DNA from: Naumovozyma dairenensis CBS 421
Taxonomy: Eukaryota > Ascomycota > Saccharomycetes > Saccharomycetales > Saccharomycetaceae
Assembly: GCF_000227115.2 (NCBI RefSeq)
Contig: NC_016479.1
Coordinates: forward strand, 1,610,686-1,674,685
Length of the DNA: 64,000 bases
Direction: 5' to 3'
Shown: positions 1-9,424 of the stretch, piece after piece
How the letters are laid out: every line of letters begins with the position of its first letter
Position numbering within the stretch: the stretch's first letter is position 1
The notes under the pieces: generated by a model
The model's input: only the letters and a program-made list of their open reading frames with translations
Databases searched by the model: none
Told to the model about the DNA's origin: nothing
Made by a program: the position numbers and the translations under genes

Positions 1-1675
1 CTTGTTCATCTTCTGATGATGATGAAACTTCGTTATCTTCTTCCCAACTAATATATCCTTCATCAGTACCTTTCGGTATTGTTGGTAAGAATCCATTATT
101 AGATAACGATACGACAATCTTCTTTTTCTCCTTCACATCGTTTAAAAATATCTTATAAATACCTCCATCTTCTGTACCTAAAAAAATACATTCAGGATTA
201 CCAGGTTGTAAAACAAGCGAAGTAATACATAGTTCGGAATTTTGAGATATCCTTAATAATTGTTTCCTAAACATTTTAATCTCTATCGATTCCTCAAGGT
301 CGTCGGCACCATCGTTATCATTATCATTACCATCATCATCATAACCACCTTGCTTGAATTCTAAATAAAGTAAATCATTTCGATTTGGAGCTACGATTTT
401 AATTTGAGATATTTTCTCCTTATTACTTATCGAAGAATCATTAAAAATTGATAAATCCATCGAGTTGATTTCATTAATTATCCCATTATTACTACCCGTA
501 ATAATCCGTTGGTTCCCCATAGCAGTCATATAATATTCATCCCATCCTAAAATCGGACTATTATGATAATTCTTTATAATTAAATTCCTTTCAAAACTCT
601 TCGTATTTATCGTCGTACTCGATTTTGGTGTTGTCATTGTTTCCCGAAGTTCATAAAGTATCGTCTTACCTGTGCTTGATCTGATAAGGATCGGGATAAC
701 AGAATGATTATCGAAAATATTATCTGAATATTTGGATTCAATTTCAACATTATGTAAAAAATTGGCCCCAATCATTGATTGACCTCTAAAATCAACCCTA
801 TCCAATAATATAGATTTACCATAATGAAATATTTCCAAATAGGACCATTCTAATCCATTCATTTGATATTTCCTACTTTTAGTACTGTTGTTCCCTTCTT
901 TCATCGATAATTTCATTAAAACGATACAAAGTTCATTATAATAGAAATCAATGGACATACATATAGGTTCATAGTTTTCAGAATTATGTAATTGCACCGG
1001 TAGTCTTGTTTCCCAACTCTTAAGATGTTTAAGGGCACTAGAATTATTAGATATCAACCTTGTTTTTGATGATGAAAGCTTACCATCATACATATTTAAA
1101 TCTTGTAACATTTCTGTAATCGAAAAACTTCTACCTGTCGTGGAGATTGAGTTCGCTTGATTTGTCACTAACAATGGTTCTAAAAACTTAATATCTTTCT
1201 TAGATATTATATCTCCGTTCTCTTCATCTTTCCTCTGATTCTGAAGACTAGAAGTATGTTGTTCATTTGTCTTGAGATTCGAAGATTCATTGGCATTGGC
1301 ATCTGCACCATTGTTCTCATCATCCTCGAAATATTCATCTGTTTGTATACCCTTACTATAAGTAATGATTTCATGAGATACAAATATATTATGGGATTCC
1401 GATTCTCCATCGTCAATGTGATTATTATATGATTCAGAAATGTGTTCTTGATCAGTCTGTACTGCCACATTAATCATTTCGATTTCTCTTTTATCATCTG
1501 GAGATGACACCTGTTGCTTCAATGGTCCATCCTGAGCCCTCCCTTCATTACCATTATCATTGGGATTATTAGTCTTGGTATTGGCATTAACAATATTAAT
1601 AAATCGATCTTTCCTTTGTCTTAACTCTTTTAATCTTTTTCGTTTCTCTTCCAATTCCTTTAATTTATTCTCCAT
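1..1675 (-). CDS. PAC11: Dynein intermediate chain Pac11 (partial, C-terminus outside window)
   Basis: The open frame runs leftward from an ATG at 1675 to the window edge, about 558 codons without a stop. Pac11 is the cytoplasmic dynein intermediate chain, which joins the heavy chain to light chain Dyn2 and dynactin for spindle positioning. Residues 1-25 are highly charged (MENKLKELEEKRKR...), typical of the dynactin-binding helix of intermediate chains. Two QT motifs of the kind bound by Dyn2 are visible: AVQTDQ at about 71-76 and GIQTDE at about 109-114. The rest should be the WD-repeat half, though repeats are not clear by eye. The divergent neighbour is SLD5, as in S. cerevisiae (YDR488C/YDR489W), which supports the name. 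S. cerevisiae Pac11 is about 533 residues, so only a short C-terminal piece can be missing. Confidence 0.85.
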   Translation of the reverse strand, partial: MENKLKELEEKRKRLKELRQRKDRFINIVNANTKTNNPNDNGNEGRAQDGPLKQQVSSPDDKREIEMINVAVQTDQEHISESYNNHIDDGESESHNIFVSHEIITYSKGIQTDEYFEDDENNGADANANESSNLKTNEQHTSSLQNQRKDEENGDIISKKDIKFLEPLLVTNQANSISTTGRSFSITEMLQDLNMYDGKLSSSKTRLISNNSSALKHLKSWETRLPVQLHNSENYEPICMSIDFYYNELCIVLMKLSMKEGNNSTKSRKYQMNGLEWSYLEIFHYGKSILLDRVDFRGQSMIGANFLHNVEIESKYSDNIFDNHSVIPILIRSSTGKTILYELRETMTTPKSSTTINTKSFERNLIIKNYHNSPILGWDEYYMTAMGNQRIITGSNNGIINEINSMDLSIFNDSSISNKEKISQIKIVAPNRNDLLYLEFKQGGYDDDGNDNDNDGADDLEESIEIKMFRKQLLRISQNSELCITSLVLQPGNPECIFLGTEDGGIYKIFLNDVKEKKKIVVSLSNNGFLPTIPKGTDEGYISWEEDNEVSSSSEDEQ

Positions 1676-1898
1676 CAGTTAAACATGTAACCCAACAAAT
1701 GAATAAAGCATTAATTTTCTAATACTTTCCTTCCTTTACCTTTGCTTCGTTTTTCTCAAATGTTCTAATTGCTTTATTGAATACCACCAAATTACTTATG
1801 ACGTGAAAGAAAAAATCATAGAAAAAAAGAACCACTATCCAAAAGGACCTAAAATAAAACCAATAAAAACACCATACATACAGACATACTAAAAGAGC

Positions 1899-2891
1899 AT
1901 GGATATTGACATCGAGGATATCTTAGCAGAATTGGATCGTGATACCACAGCAGTCGATGAAAGTCTACCGTCACATGATGAAATTCCAAGTGAATCCAAC
2001 ACTACTAGCCATACATTATTAAATAATTCATTAGAAACAGGTCTTAATAACGATAAGAATGGTAAACGTATCACTACTACGGTAGCTACAGATAATAATC
2101 TTAGAATTGTATCACCTGAATTGAGCTTTAAACAATTGATGACATGTTGGAGAAATGAACGTTGTGCGCCTGAATTATTGCCATTTCCTCATGAACTAAT
2201 GAAAAGAATGATGTCAAGAATTCAAGAACAAATGGAGTATATTGAGAATATATCAATGGGGTTCCTCGAGAACGATCATACTCATTATTCAGATCATTCC
2301 CCTCAAGATAGGAATAAACTTGCAACTGATGATGATCCTGTTGCCACTAGAATGAATAGTAATCATGATTCAAAATTGCCATTGTTATGTATGGAAGCAG
2401 AAATTGAAAGAGTCAAATTTGTTATAAGAAGTTTTATACGATGTCGATTATCAAAGATTGATAAATTTAGTTTATATTTAAGACAATTGAAAGAGGATGA
2501 TACTAATATTATTTCGTTAGATGAAATACTGTCCAGAGAAGAATTAGAATATCATGAAAGACATTTCCTGATCTCATTGAAATTATTGAATGATAGTGTC
2601 TTGAAATATATGCCTACTGAATTACAAGCAATTAATGATACTGAAGGGAGTGTTAATATGATTGAAGAACCTGATTGGAATAAATTTGTTTTTATTCATG
2701 TTGTCGGACCGCCTGATGGGAATTTAGAAAAGGATTCATCTTTAACCACGAATGAATTTAATAAATATTGTTATTCTGTTACTATTCCAGAATTAAAGGA
2801 AGATGTTGAATTGACAATTAATAGTATTTATGTCATGAGGTATGAAGTAATAAGAGATCTCTTGAAAGCTGGGAAAGTTGAATTGATATAG
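1899..2891 (+). CDS. SLD5: GINS complex subunit Sld5
   Basis: This 330-residue protein is the Sld5 subunit of GINS, part of the CMG replicative helicase (Cdc45-Mcm2-7-GINS) in the nucleus. The first residues, MDIDIEDILAEL, match the family start closely. The alpha-helical A domain follows, with strongly conserved stretches such as NERCAPELLPFPHELMKR and RCRLSKIDKFSLYLRQL. The C-terminal B domain contains INDTEGSVNMIEEPDWNKF and ends in YEVIRDLLKAGKVELI, which docks into the GINS core. An acidic and polar linker near residues 20-70 and another near 125-150 make it longer than the S. cerevisiae protein (294). It is divergent with PAC11 across 223 bp, which must hold both promoters. Confidence 0.95.
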   Translation: MDIDIEDILAELDRDTTAVDESLPSHDEIPSESNTTSHTLLNNSLETGLNNDKNGKRITTTVATDNNLRIVSPELSFKQLMTCWRNERCAPELLPFPHELMKRMMSRIQEQMEYIENISMGFLENDHTHYSDHSPQDRNKLATDDDPVATRMNSNHDSKLPLLCMEAEIERVKFVIRSFIRCRLSKIDKFSLYLRQLKEDDTNIISLDEILSREELEYHERHFLISLKLLNDSVLKYMPTELQAINDTEGSVNMIEEPDWNKFVFIHVVGPPDGNLEKDSSLTTNEFNKYCYSVTIPELKEDVELTINSIYVMRYEVIRDLLKAGKVELI

Positions 2892-2898
2892 AACTGAA

Positions 2899-2909
2899 CC
2901 CCCCCCCCC
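2899..2909 (+). repeat. Poly-C tract (11 C) after SLD5
   Basis: A run of 11 cytosines begins eight bases after the SLD5 stop codon. Similar C or G tracts recur in other spacers of this window. Confidence 0.9.
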
Positions 2910-3123
2910 AAAACGGTCGACATTGCCATATTATGTATAAACAATTTTTATAGATATAGATACATAAAGAAATAATGGCCCCTGCAAAAGATTTAATAGA
3001 GTGCTTTATATACAAGGACGAGAGTTACAAGTGTACATGTGTATAATATGGTATACATAAGCTTACGAGTTATTTAAAAAGAATAAAGATGACACATAAG
3101 TGGTGACGGTAAGGGTGAAAAAT

Positions 3124-6100
3124 TTATAGGTTTAGGTCTGGATTTGATTGAAGGTTTCCCTGCGTTGATAATGACTTCAAAGAATATAGTGGATCATCAA
3201 TAGTACTTCTGATACCTCTTTTAACATCAAAGAAAGAATCATTATGACGAAGAGTGACTATACTATCTACTATTTTTTCATCATTTGGTTCTTTCCAATT
3301 AAATTCCCACCCACTCATTGAGAAAACACGATCAATATCAATTGATGAACCTTTGGTATATAATAAGTGTAAAGCTAGGGCAGCTAAAGTTGGGAAGCTG
3401 TTTTTGTTTTTCATCCAATATGTGAAATATCTTTTTGTTGCAGCTAACCCAGAACTTGGTGGTATAGAAATTGGTTCTTTTAAGTATCTTATAATTTCGT
3501 GTTGTGGGTCAACACCGCTAACTAAAATTGGGAAAGATCGCGAGTTTATTGCTAAATGTTGGTCATGTGGAGCAGTAATAATAGTACTAGAGTTGGTTCT
3601 AATGTTATCTACAGTATGAAAATAGTTTTCAGTTTCATTCATTATATCAGAATATTGTAGTAACCAATTGATAACGTCACTTAAAACTCTAGCGTTAGTT
3701 AACAACCCAGAATTATTAGTTTCAGTTAATTGTTTAGTGAACGATAATTTTGAAAATGGATTTAGAAAATCGCAAATGGATATCAGTAGATTTTCAGATA
3801 ATAAATTTTTAAAGAAATTTTGGAATTTATATTGATTATCCAAGATAGATTGGATGATTGCAATCTCCGCAGTGTCAAGAGGATTATCAATCATGAAGCC
3901 AAACATGTCATTATCATCGTTAGTAACTACTTTTGTCACTATAATGCTGCTTAAAACCTTATAATAGTTTATAATATTGTAGGATGAATACAAAGTTGTA
4001 ATGATGGAATTCGTATGATCGTAATTTGTTGAAAGGATTAATTGATAAAAGGAATTCAAAATTTTGGAAATGAATTTCAATTTCTTAATAGAGTCAGTCG
4101 AGAATTTAAACATTTCAACATATTCAATGGGATATGAGTTGATCATTGTTTTAGCAAAATTTTCAATCAAGGGCCAATCCTCAACAAATCGATGTAACAA
4201 GATTAATTGGCTCATTGGTTCCATAGGGTCACTAACTGGTAATAATCTCTTAACGAAGTTTAAATATTCATTTTTCAATGATGCAACGGATCTGGTATGT
4301 CTCGATAGTTTATTTAATTGATCAAATAATTTTGGTTCTAATAAATGTAAACTATGGAATGTGTTTTTCAAAACCATGGAAATTGTTGTTTTAAAACAAT
4401 TAATATTAAAAAATTTACTTGAAATATTTGAGATTAATTTCTTATTGTTAGCATTAGTTGCCAATTTTTGATAAAGTTCATCACCTAATGAGAATTCATT
4501 ATAATTATTCTCTGAAGTTATTGATAAGATTTTTGATTGAATTCCATAATAGTTGAAAATTTCTAAAATTTTATTTGATAAGGAATTATTTAGAAATTCT
4601 TGATTAGAAACATCGATAACTCCCAACACAGCTTTACATTGCGTTTGATTATGATTATTCTTAACCATGGTGTTGGCCAATCTATTCTTCATTGGTTTTA
4701 ATTGAGTTAAATTTGGAACGAAATTAGCCAAAATGACCATATACTTTTGAGATGGTAATTGAGACGAGGAAATAGTTGGGTCGGTCATGTCATTGTTTGA
4801 ACGAATACCCAACGTAATGGACACTAATGAAGATTGGAGTAACGCATTTTTAATTGACAATTTAAATAATTCAGTTACTTCAAAAAGATATCTTTTAATA
4901 GTCACTTGCTCCTTCATTGTAATTTGTTGTTCAAAAATATTCAATCTATAACCTAATGAGAAGTTTAATGATTGATTCATTGTGAAATGATAACGTAACT
5001 GTTGAAATCTTTTAGTTTTCAGTAGTTTTTCTAGGGTAGATCCTACTATCATTGCCTTTGTTAATACTTTTCTTGGATAATTATTGGTATTAATGGTACT
5101 ATTATTATTGGATGAAGGGGACGGAGATGATAATGAAGAGTCTGATGGTGAAGAATTTTTTTTGATATCAGAGTCTGGAACACTCAAAAATTCGTTACCT
5201 GTATGAATACCTATATGTTTAGCTGCATTCCCCGTTGAACTGGAAGTTAATAATAAAGAATGTTTACAGAATTTACAAATTAAACAAACTTGATAACCAT
5301 TCTTTAAGAAAACATTTTTACTTTGCGGTAATCTGAAACATTTAATCAAAATTTTGTCATAAAATTGTCCAAATTTTGATATTTTCAATGTTGCTTCAAA
5401 TTGTGTTTGAACTTCCATTGGTGTTGTGGAAATATCTATTGGATTAAAAACTGTGCCCTTCTTGTCTGTTATGGCTAGAGCTGCGTTACTTGATATTGCT
5501 TGGTTATTATCATCATTACTGTTACTGTTATTACAACTGTTATTAGAAGCAGTAAAATGTGGATCTGATTGGTGTTGGATTATTCCTTCAAGAAGTTCGG
5601 CAGATGTAGGAGCCGTTGAGTTAGCATCTTCATTCACACTAGTATTGAACCGGCTAGAATTATAAGTGACGTTGTTTGATGATGTCATTGGAGATGAAAC
5701 CGAGACTTTAAAATCGTTAGACGAAAATTCCACATTAAAATCGTAAGAACTGAAATAGGAGCCGGTTTTGTCATAAAACGAATCCAGGAAATTCCATAAC
5801 CGGACGTCAATATCTTTATTTTGAGATATTTCGGAAGACAATTGCTCTAAATCTACTTTTGGTAAGTGCAATGTTATATGAGGTTGTTCCACATTTCTAG
5901 TGAACACGATTTGTTCTTGTTGTTCATGCATTTCAGGGAGCCGGAAAGAAGCATCGTCATTATTTTCGAGAGTACCATCTACGATATCATTTGAGGTTTC
6001 CTCCTCTCTTTCTTCATCGTTTTGCTGTGGTGCAGCATGATCGTTGCTAACTTCATGACTTTCCTCATCGTCTGGTTCATTGAAAGAAGCCATTAAACTC

Positions 6101-6381
6101 GTATCGATATTAGCATTTTCGGTATTACTTACATGAGTTGAGCTGGTATGAGTACCTTCGATAGCAGTTGCAGTGGCAGAAGTAGTGCCAGTAGTAACAT
6201 TAGTTGTAGCGGCTTCGATACTATTAGCGAATGTAGTCGCAACATCGTTGACGATATCTGGATCCACTACGTCAAGTTGATGATCATCACTGTTCTCCCC
6301 ATTACCAGCAGAATCATTTAATCTTTGCCTTTTGGATGGTGGATCTTCAGAAAGAAAATTGTAAGAGTTATCTCTCTCCAT
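3124..6381 (-). CDS. Vid22/Env11-like BED zinc-finger protein derived from a hAT transposase
   Basis: The protein is about 1085 residues if translation starts at the ATG at 6381 (MERDNSYNFL...). The frame is open further upstream to 6642, but that stretch reads through a TATA-rich promoter and is unlikely to be coding. Residues 1-250 are acidic and low-complexity. Around residue 364, CLICKFC followed by AKHIGIH makes a BED-type finger (C-x2-C ... H-x3-H). Near the C-terminus, about residue 1010, IDIDRVFSMSGWEFNW resembles the hAT dimerisation segment. The usual hAT acidic site, normally a TDN-type motif, reads SITSENNYN here, so catalysis is doubtful. S. cerevisiae has two domesticated proteins of this kind, Vid22 and Env11, linked to gene regulation and genome stability; I cannot tell which this matches. 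It occupies the PKH1 position next to SLD5. Confidence 0.7.
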   Translation of the reverse strand: MERDNSYNFLSEDPPSKRQRLNDSAGNGENSDDHQLDVVDPDIVNDVATTFANSIEAATTNVTTGTTSATATAIEGTHTSSTHVSNTENANIDTSLMASFNEPDDEESHEVSNDHAAPQQNDEEREEETSNDIVDGTLENNDDASFRLPEMHEQQEQIVFTRNVEQPHITLHLPKVDLEQLSSEISQNKDIDVRLWNFLDSFYDKTGSYFSSYDFNVEFSSNDFKVSVSSPMTSSNNVTYNSSRFNTSVNEDANSTAPTSAELLEGIIQHQSDPHFTASNNSCNNSNSNDDNNQAISSNAALAITDKKGTVFNPIDISTTPMEVQTQFEATLKISKFGQFYDKILIKCFRLPQSKNVFLKNGYQVCLICKFCKHSLLLTSSSTGNAAKHIGIHTGNEFLSVPDSDIKKNSSPSDSSLSSPSPSSNNNSTINTNNYPRKVLTKAMIVGSTLEKLLKTKRFQQLRYHFTMNQSLNFSLGYRLNIFEQQITMKEQVTIKRYLFEVTELFKLSIKNALLQSSLVSITLGIRSNNDMTDPTISSSQLPSQKYMVILANFVPNLTQLKPMKNRLANTMVKNNHNQTQCKAVLGVIDVSNQEFLNNSLSNKILEIFNYYGIQSKILSITSENNYNEFSLGDELYQKLATNANNKKLISNISSKFFNINCFKTTISMVLKNTFHSLHLLEPKLFDQLNKLSRHTRSVASLKNEYLNFVKRLLPVSDPMEPMSQLILLHRFVEDWPLIENFAKTMINSYPIEYVEMFKFSTDSIKKLKFISKILNSFYQLILSTNYDHTNSIITTLYSSYNIINYYKVLSSIIVTKVVTNDDNDMFGFMIDNPLDTAEIAIIQSILDNQYKFQNFFKNLLSENLLISICDFLNPFSKLSFTKQLTETNNSGLLTNARVLSDVINWLLQYSDIMNETENYFHTVDNIRTNSSTIITAPHDQHLAINSRSFPILVSGVDPQHEIIRYLKEPISIPPSSGLAATKRYFTYWMKNKNSFPTLAALALHLLYTKGSSIDIDRVFSMSGWEFNWKEPNDEKIVDSIVTLRHNDSFFDVKRGIRSTIDDPLYSLKSLSTQGNLQSNPDLNL

Positions 6382-6853
6382 CGTGTAATGAATTGTTTTG
6401 TTTTGTTTTGTTATTATTTTGCCACCAGTATAGTATTCTATATATACATAATTGTAAACTACTCTTCCCTTAACTTGTGGATACTTCAAGGATACTCCAC
6501 AGGTTTTCTTTCTTTGGCTTTTTGTTTTCGTCTTGTTTATTTTTCTTGATATGTCTTCCTTCTCTCTGAAATATCTGGGCCAAAAATGACGATTGTTTCG
6601 TAAGTGATGATAATTACAACCGCTTTCCAAATACATTTCCAAATTGTTTCTCTTCCGCTTACTGTTTCTCGTTAACCGTAGGCAGAGGATTGTGCCAAAC
6701 TAGCAAACCCTGTTCTGTGCGGAATTCATAGTAGTGCCAGTCGTCTCCATAGTTCGTTAATTGCAGATTTTTGTTATTTATATGGTACAAAGTTCTCTCT
6801 ATTTGGTTGATATAATAAGCTAATTAATTAAGTATTCATGATTCTTCTGTTTT
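6382..6853. other. Spacer: promoter of the hAT-derived gene and 3' side of PUF6 upstream gene
   Basis: A TATA-like stretch (TATATATAC) lies near 6431-6440, about 50 bp before the chosen start of the hAT-derived gene. No reading frame of interest, tRNA or terminal inverted repeat is visible. Confidence 0.5.
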
Positions 6854-8911
6854 TTATTTCAATAGTTTCAATAACAATTGAGCACCCTTGTTATTTTCAT
6901 CTTTCGTGGCATCAATCCTACCCTTGATTTCTTCTAAATCTCCTATCAATTGATCGCCTTCTTCTTTATCATTTAATGCTTCATATAATGCTACTACAGT
7001 AAAGGAACTATCAGATGTATTGATCCATTCTAGAAGATTGGATGAATCAATGATATCCTCATAAAATCTCTTGGCGAATGGAACACCTAATCCTTCTACC
7101 TTTTCTAATGGTTCCAATTTCTTATCTTTATTATTCCACTTACCACCTTGAATCAATGATTTTAATAGTCTGGTAGAATATGGTCTATGTATTGGATGAG
7201 ACTCTTCTGAGATATCACCTTTAAAGGATGTAATTATACGATCAATAATTTGAACGAAAACAGCTTTATCCTTCTCACCTAATTGTTCATACAATTCATC
7301 ATTAATTAAAACTTCTGAAATAAATTGACTACCAAGATTTTCTGAAAGAATCTCGGAATAATATTTGGAAATAGTCTTCAAATACATTGGTGAAAATTTA
7401 TTTAACAATTCTTGTCTCTTTTGTGATGTTGGTTTCTTAGAGGTTAATTCAGCCATGGCAAGATATTTTGATAACTCCTTCTTCACATTGGGTGCAAAAT
7501 ATTTACCGTTCAATCCTAAAAGAATATAAATCCATGGTCTTCTACCATATTTATCAATTATGAAATCTTGTAAATGTTCCTTAACAGATGGTCCAAATGA
7601 TTTGAATATTAAAACTGTATCATCAACACATAATAAGAGAGTAATGAAAACTATATTACCATGCTCATTCTTAATTAATTTCTCAGTATGATCCTTCAAA
7701 GCTCTTACTAACAATTTTCTTTCTTTCGCGTTTGCCTTAGCGATTAATGTACATGCCACTTCTGAACCTTCTGGTGTATGAACTAATTCTGCAAATTGTT
7801 CATGTAATAATTCAATCATTTCGGATATTTCTTTATCATCTGCAATTTTAACAAATTCCTTCATGGCAGCATGTAAGATTTGGAACCCAGTGGATCCCTT
7901 TTCAACGGATGCTGTAATGGTACCGATCAAATTTCTGGAAATAATATTTCTCTTTTCGATACTAGATTCACAAACTTGTTCAATTGTAGTTCCACTATGC
8001 TTCTCTCTAAAGGCAGCATATTCAGCCCCCCAAAATTCCCTAACCATTTGTTGTCTTTGTTCTTGAGTAGCATAAAGTACATATAAATCTTCCACAACGT
8101 ATGCACCTTCACGATGTCTCATTAATTTTCTTAAACAACCATGTAATTCATTAATGATAACTTGTCTTGAATTTTTAGAACCATAATGTAATAATTTAAC
8201 TAAAAGGTACTTACCATATGCTGAAGTTGCTAAAACATAATATTTACCCTTTAATGAATTAATAATTTGTTCACGACGAGCTTTAGTAGAATATTTGACT
8301 AAAGTTTGAACGACACGGGAAGCATCATGTTTCATCACTAAATCAGATATACAATTTTTGGATAATTCCCAAATTTCATTGGATAATTTTTCACGAACTT
8401 CTTTAGGTAATGGTGGTGTATTTACACGTAATTTTTCCCATAATGATTTGATATGTTGAACTTCAATACCGGATTTTCTTTGCATTTTTCTTTCCTTTAA
8501 TAATTTTCTTTGTTCAGTATGATTATCTGAGGTCGATTTCTCACCATCTTCAGTCCTTTCTCCGTCTTCATCTTCTTTGTCTTGGTCTTCACCTTCCTCA
8601 TCATCGTTTGATTCTTCTTCATTGTTATCTAAATGATCTAAGTCATCTTCGTTGACATCAGAAGCAGATGAGACAATATCATCCAATTCATCAGCGTCAT
8701 CATCATCAGATGATGATTCAGAAGCAGAACCAGAACCAGAAGAAGCGGAATCATCGTCTAATTGATCCAATTCATCTTCATCTTCATCTGAAGAAGAAGA
8801 TTCAACTGAAATTTTAGCCTTCTTATTTATTGATTTTTCATTAGAAGGACTTGAACGTTTCTTATTATTATTCGATTTGTTATTGAACTTCTTTGTAGTA
8901 GTTGGAGCCAT
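6854..8911 (-). CDS. PUF6: Pumilio-homology protein Puf6
   Basis: The protein has 685 residues (S. cerevisiae 656). Puf6 is a nuclear and nucleolar RNA-binding protein of the PUF-A class, which represses ASH1 mRNA translation and works in 60S subunit biogenesis. The N-terminal 130 residues are lysine-rich, then strongly acidic with serine runs. From about 150 onward lie the Puf-A repeats, with well-conserved stretches such as SAYGKYLLVKLLHYGSK, LRKLMRHREGAYVVEDL and LVHTPEGSEVACTLIAKA. The C-terminus ends QLLLKLLK as in the family. The gene is co-oriented with ITR1. Its promoter carries a PAC motif and an RRPE-like motif, matching its ribosome-biogenesis role. Confidence 0.96.
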   Translation of the reverse strand: MAPTTTKKFNNKSNNNKKRSSPSNEKSINKKAKISVESSSSDEDEDELDQLDDDSASSGSGSASESSSDDDDADELDDIVSSASDVNEDDLDHLDNNEEESNDDEEGEDQDKEDEDGERTEDGEKSTSDNHTEQRKLLKERKMQRKSGIEVQHIKSLWEKLRVNTPPLPKEVREKLSNEIWELSKNCISDLVMKHDASRVVQTLVKYSTKARREQIINSLKGKYYVLATSAYGKYLLVKLLHYGSKNSRQVIINELHGCLRKLMRHREGAYVVEDLYVLYATQEQRQQMVREFWGAEYAAFREKHSGTTIEQVCESSIEKRNIISRNLIGTITASVEKGSTGFQILHAAMKEFVKIADDKEISEMIELLHEQFAELVHTPEGSEVACTLIAKANAKERKLLVRALKDHTEKLIKNEHGNIVFITLLLCVDDTVLIFKSFGPSVKEHLQDFIIDKYGRRPWIYILLGLNGKYFAPNVKKELSKYLAMAELTSKKPTSQKRQELLNKFSPMYLKTISKYYSEILSENLGSQFISEVLINDELYEQLGEKDKAVFVQIIDRIITSFKGDISEESHPIHRPYSTRLLKSLIQGGKWNNKDKKLEPLEKVEGLGVPFAKRFYEDIIDSSNLLEWINTSDSSFTVVALYEALNDKEEGDQLIGDLEEIKGRIDATKDENNKGAQLLLKLLK

Positions 8912-9028
8912 CTTTAACTCTAGGTTGCGATTGCTTTTGGTTTCCTTATACTATATATATGATACTCGAAAATATGTTTATTACTTACTTCTTACTACTA
9001 TTTTTATTATTACAATTGCCAATCGCAT

Positions 9029-9041
9029 CTCATCTCATCGC
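9029..9041 (-). promoter_or_regulatory. PAC motif upstream of PUF6
   Basis: Read on the minus strand this is GCGATGAGATGAG, a full match to the PAC consensus bound by Dot6/Tod6 in ribosome-biogenesis promoters. It lies about 120 bp before the PUF6 start codon. Confidence 0.8.
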
Positions 9042-9071
9042 ATAATTAAATTTTCCTGCCTATACGTAGAT

Positions 9072-9080
9072 AATTTTTCA
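9072..9080 (-). promoter_or_regulatory. RRPE-like motif upstream of PUF6
   Basis: The minus strand reads TGAAAAATTA, one base from the RRPE consensus TGAAAAATTT bound by Stb3. It sits about 30 bp from the PAC motif, the usual pairing in ribosome-biogenesis genes. Confidence 0.5.
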
Positions 9081-9424
9081 TTATATTTTTTTTTTCTTGA
9101 AGTTGCACGTGCTGGAAAAAACAAAGGAAAATTTTTGCGGAATCGTTCAATACGGTGACAGGACAGACGACGGAGGATTCATCACACGTAAGGAATTTAA
9201 GTGCGACGCCTGTCGACAGCAAGTCTACCTAATGATGATAAATATTTTTGGTATTATGATTACACACATATATTTATTTTCATTTTCATATTTATTTGCC
9301 CGCTGGTGGCTTAGTACTTTTATCTTATTTAAATTAGAAATTAGGAATGTTATTTTTTTTATGTATTTTACTTTATTTTATTTTATTTTATTCTATTCAT
9401 TGTCATTCTCTTCTTGTTTTTCGC

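Larger units (their letters stand above)
8912..9424. other. Spacer: PUF6 promoter and ITR1 3' flank
   Basis: Apart from the PAC and RRPE-like motifs listed separately, the spacer holds an AT-rich T-tract zone (9330-9400) just after ITR1. No gene is visible. Confidence 0.5.

Noticed and set aside
6382..6642. N-terminal 87-residue extension of the hAT-derived protein
   Set aside because: It reads through a TATA-rich promoter; the downstream ATG has a typical acidic start.
3124..6853. Active hAT transposon
   Set aside because: No terminal inverted repeats or target duplications were seen and the acidic-site motif is altered.
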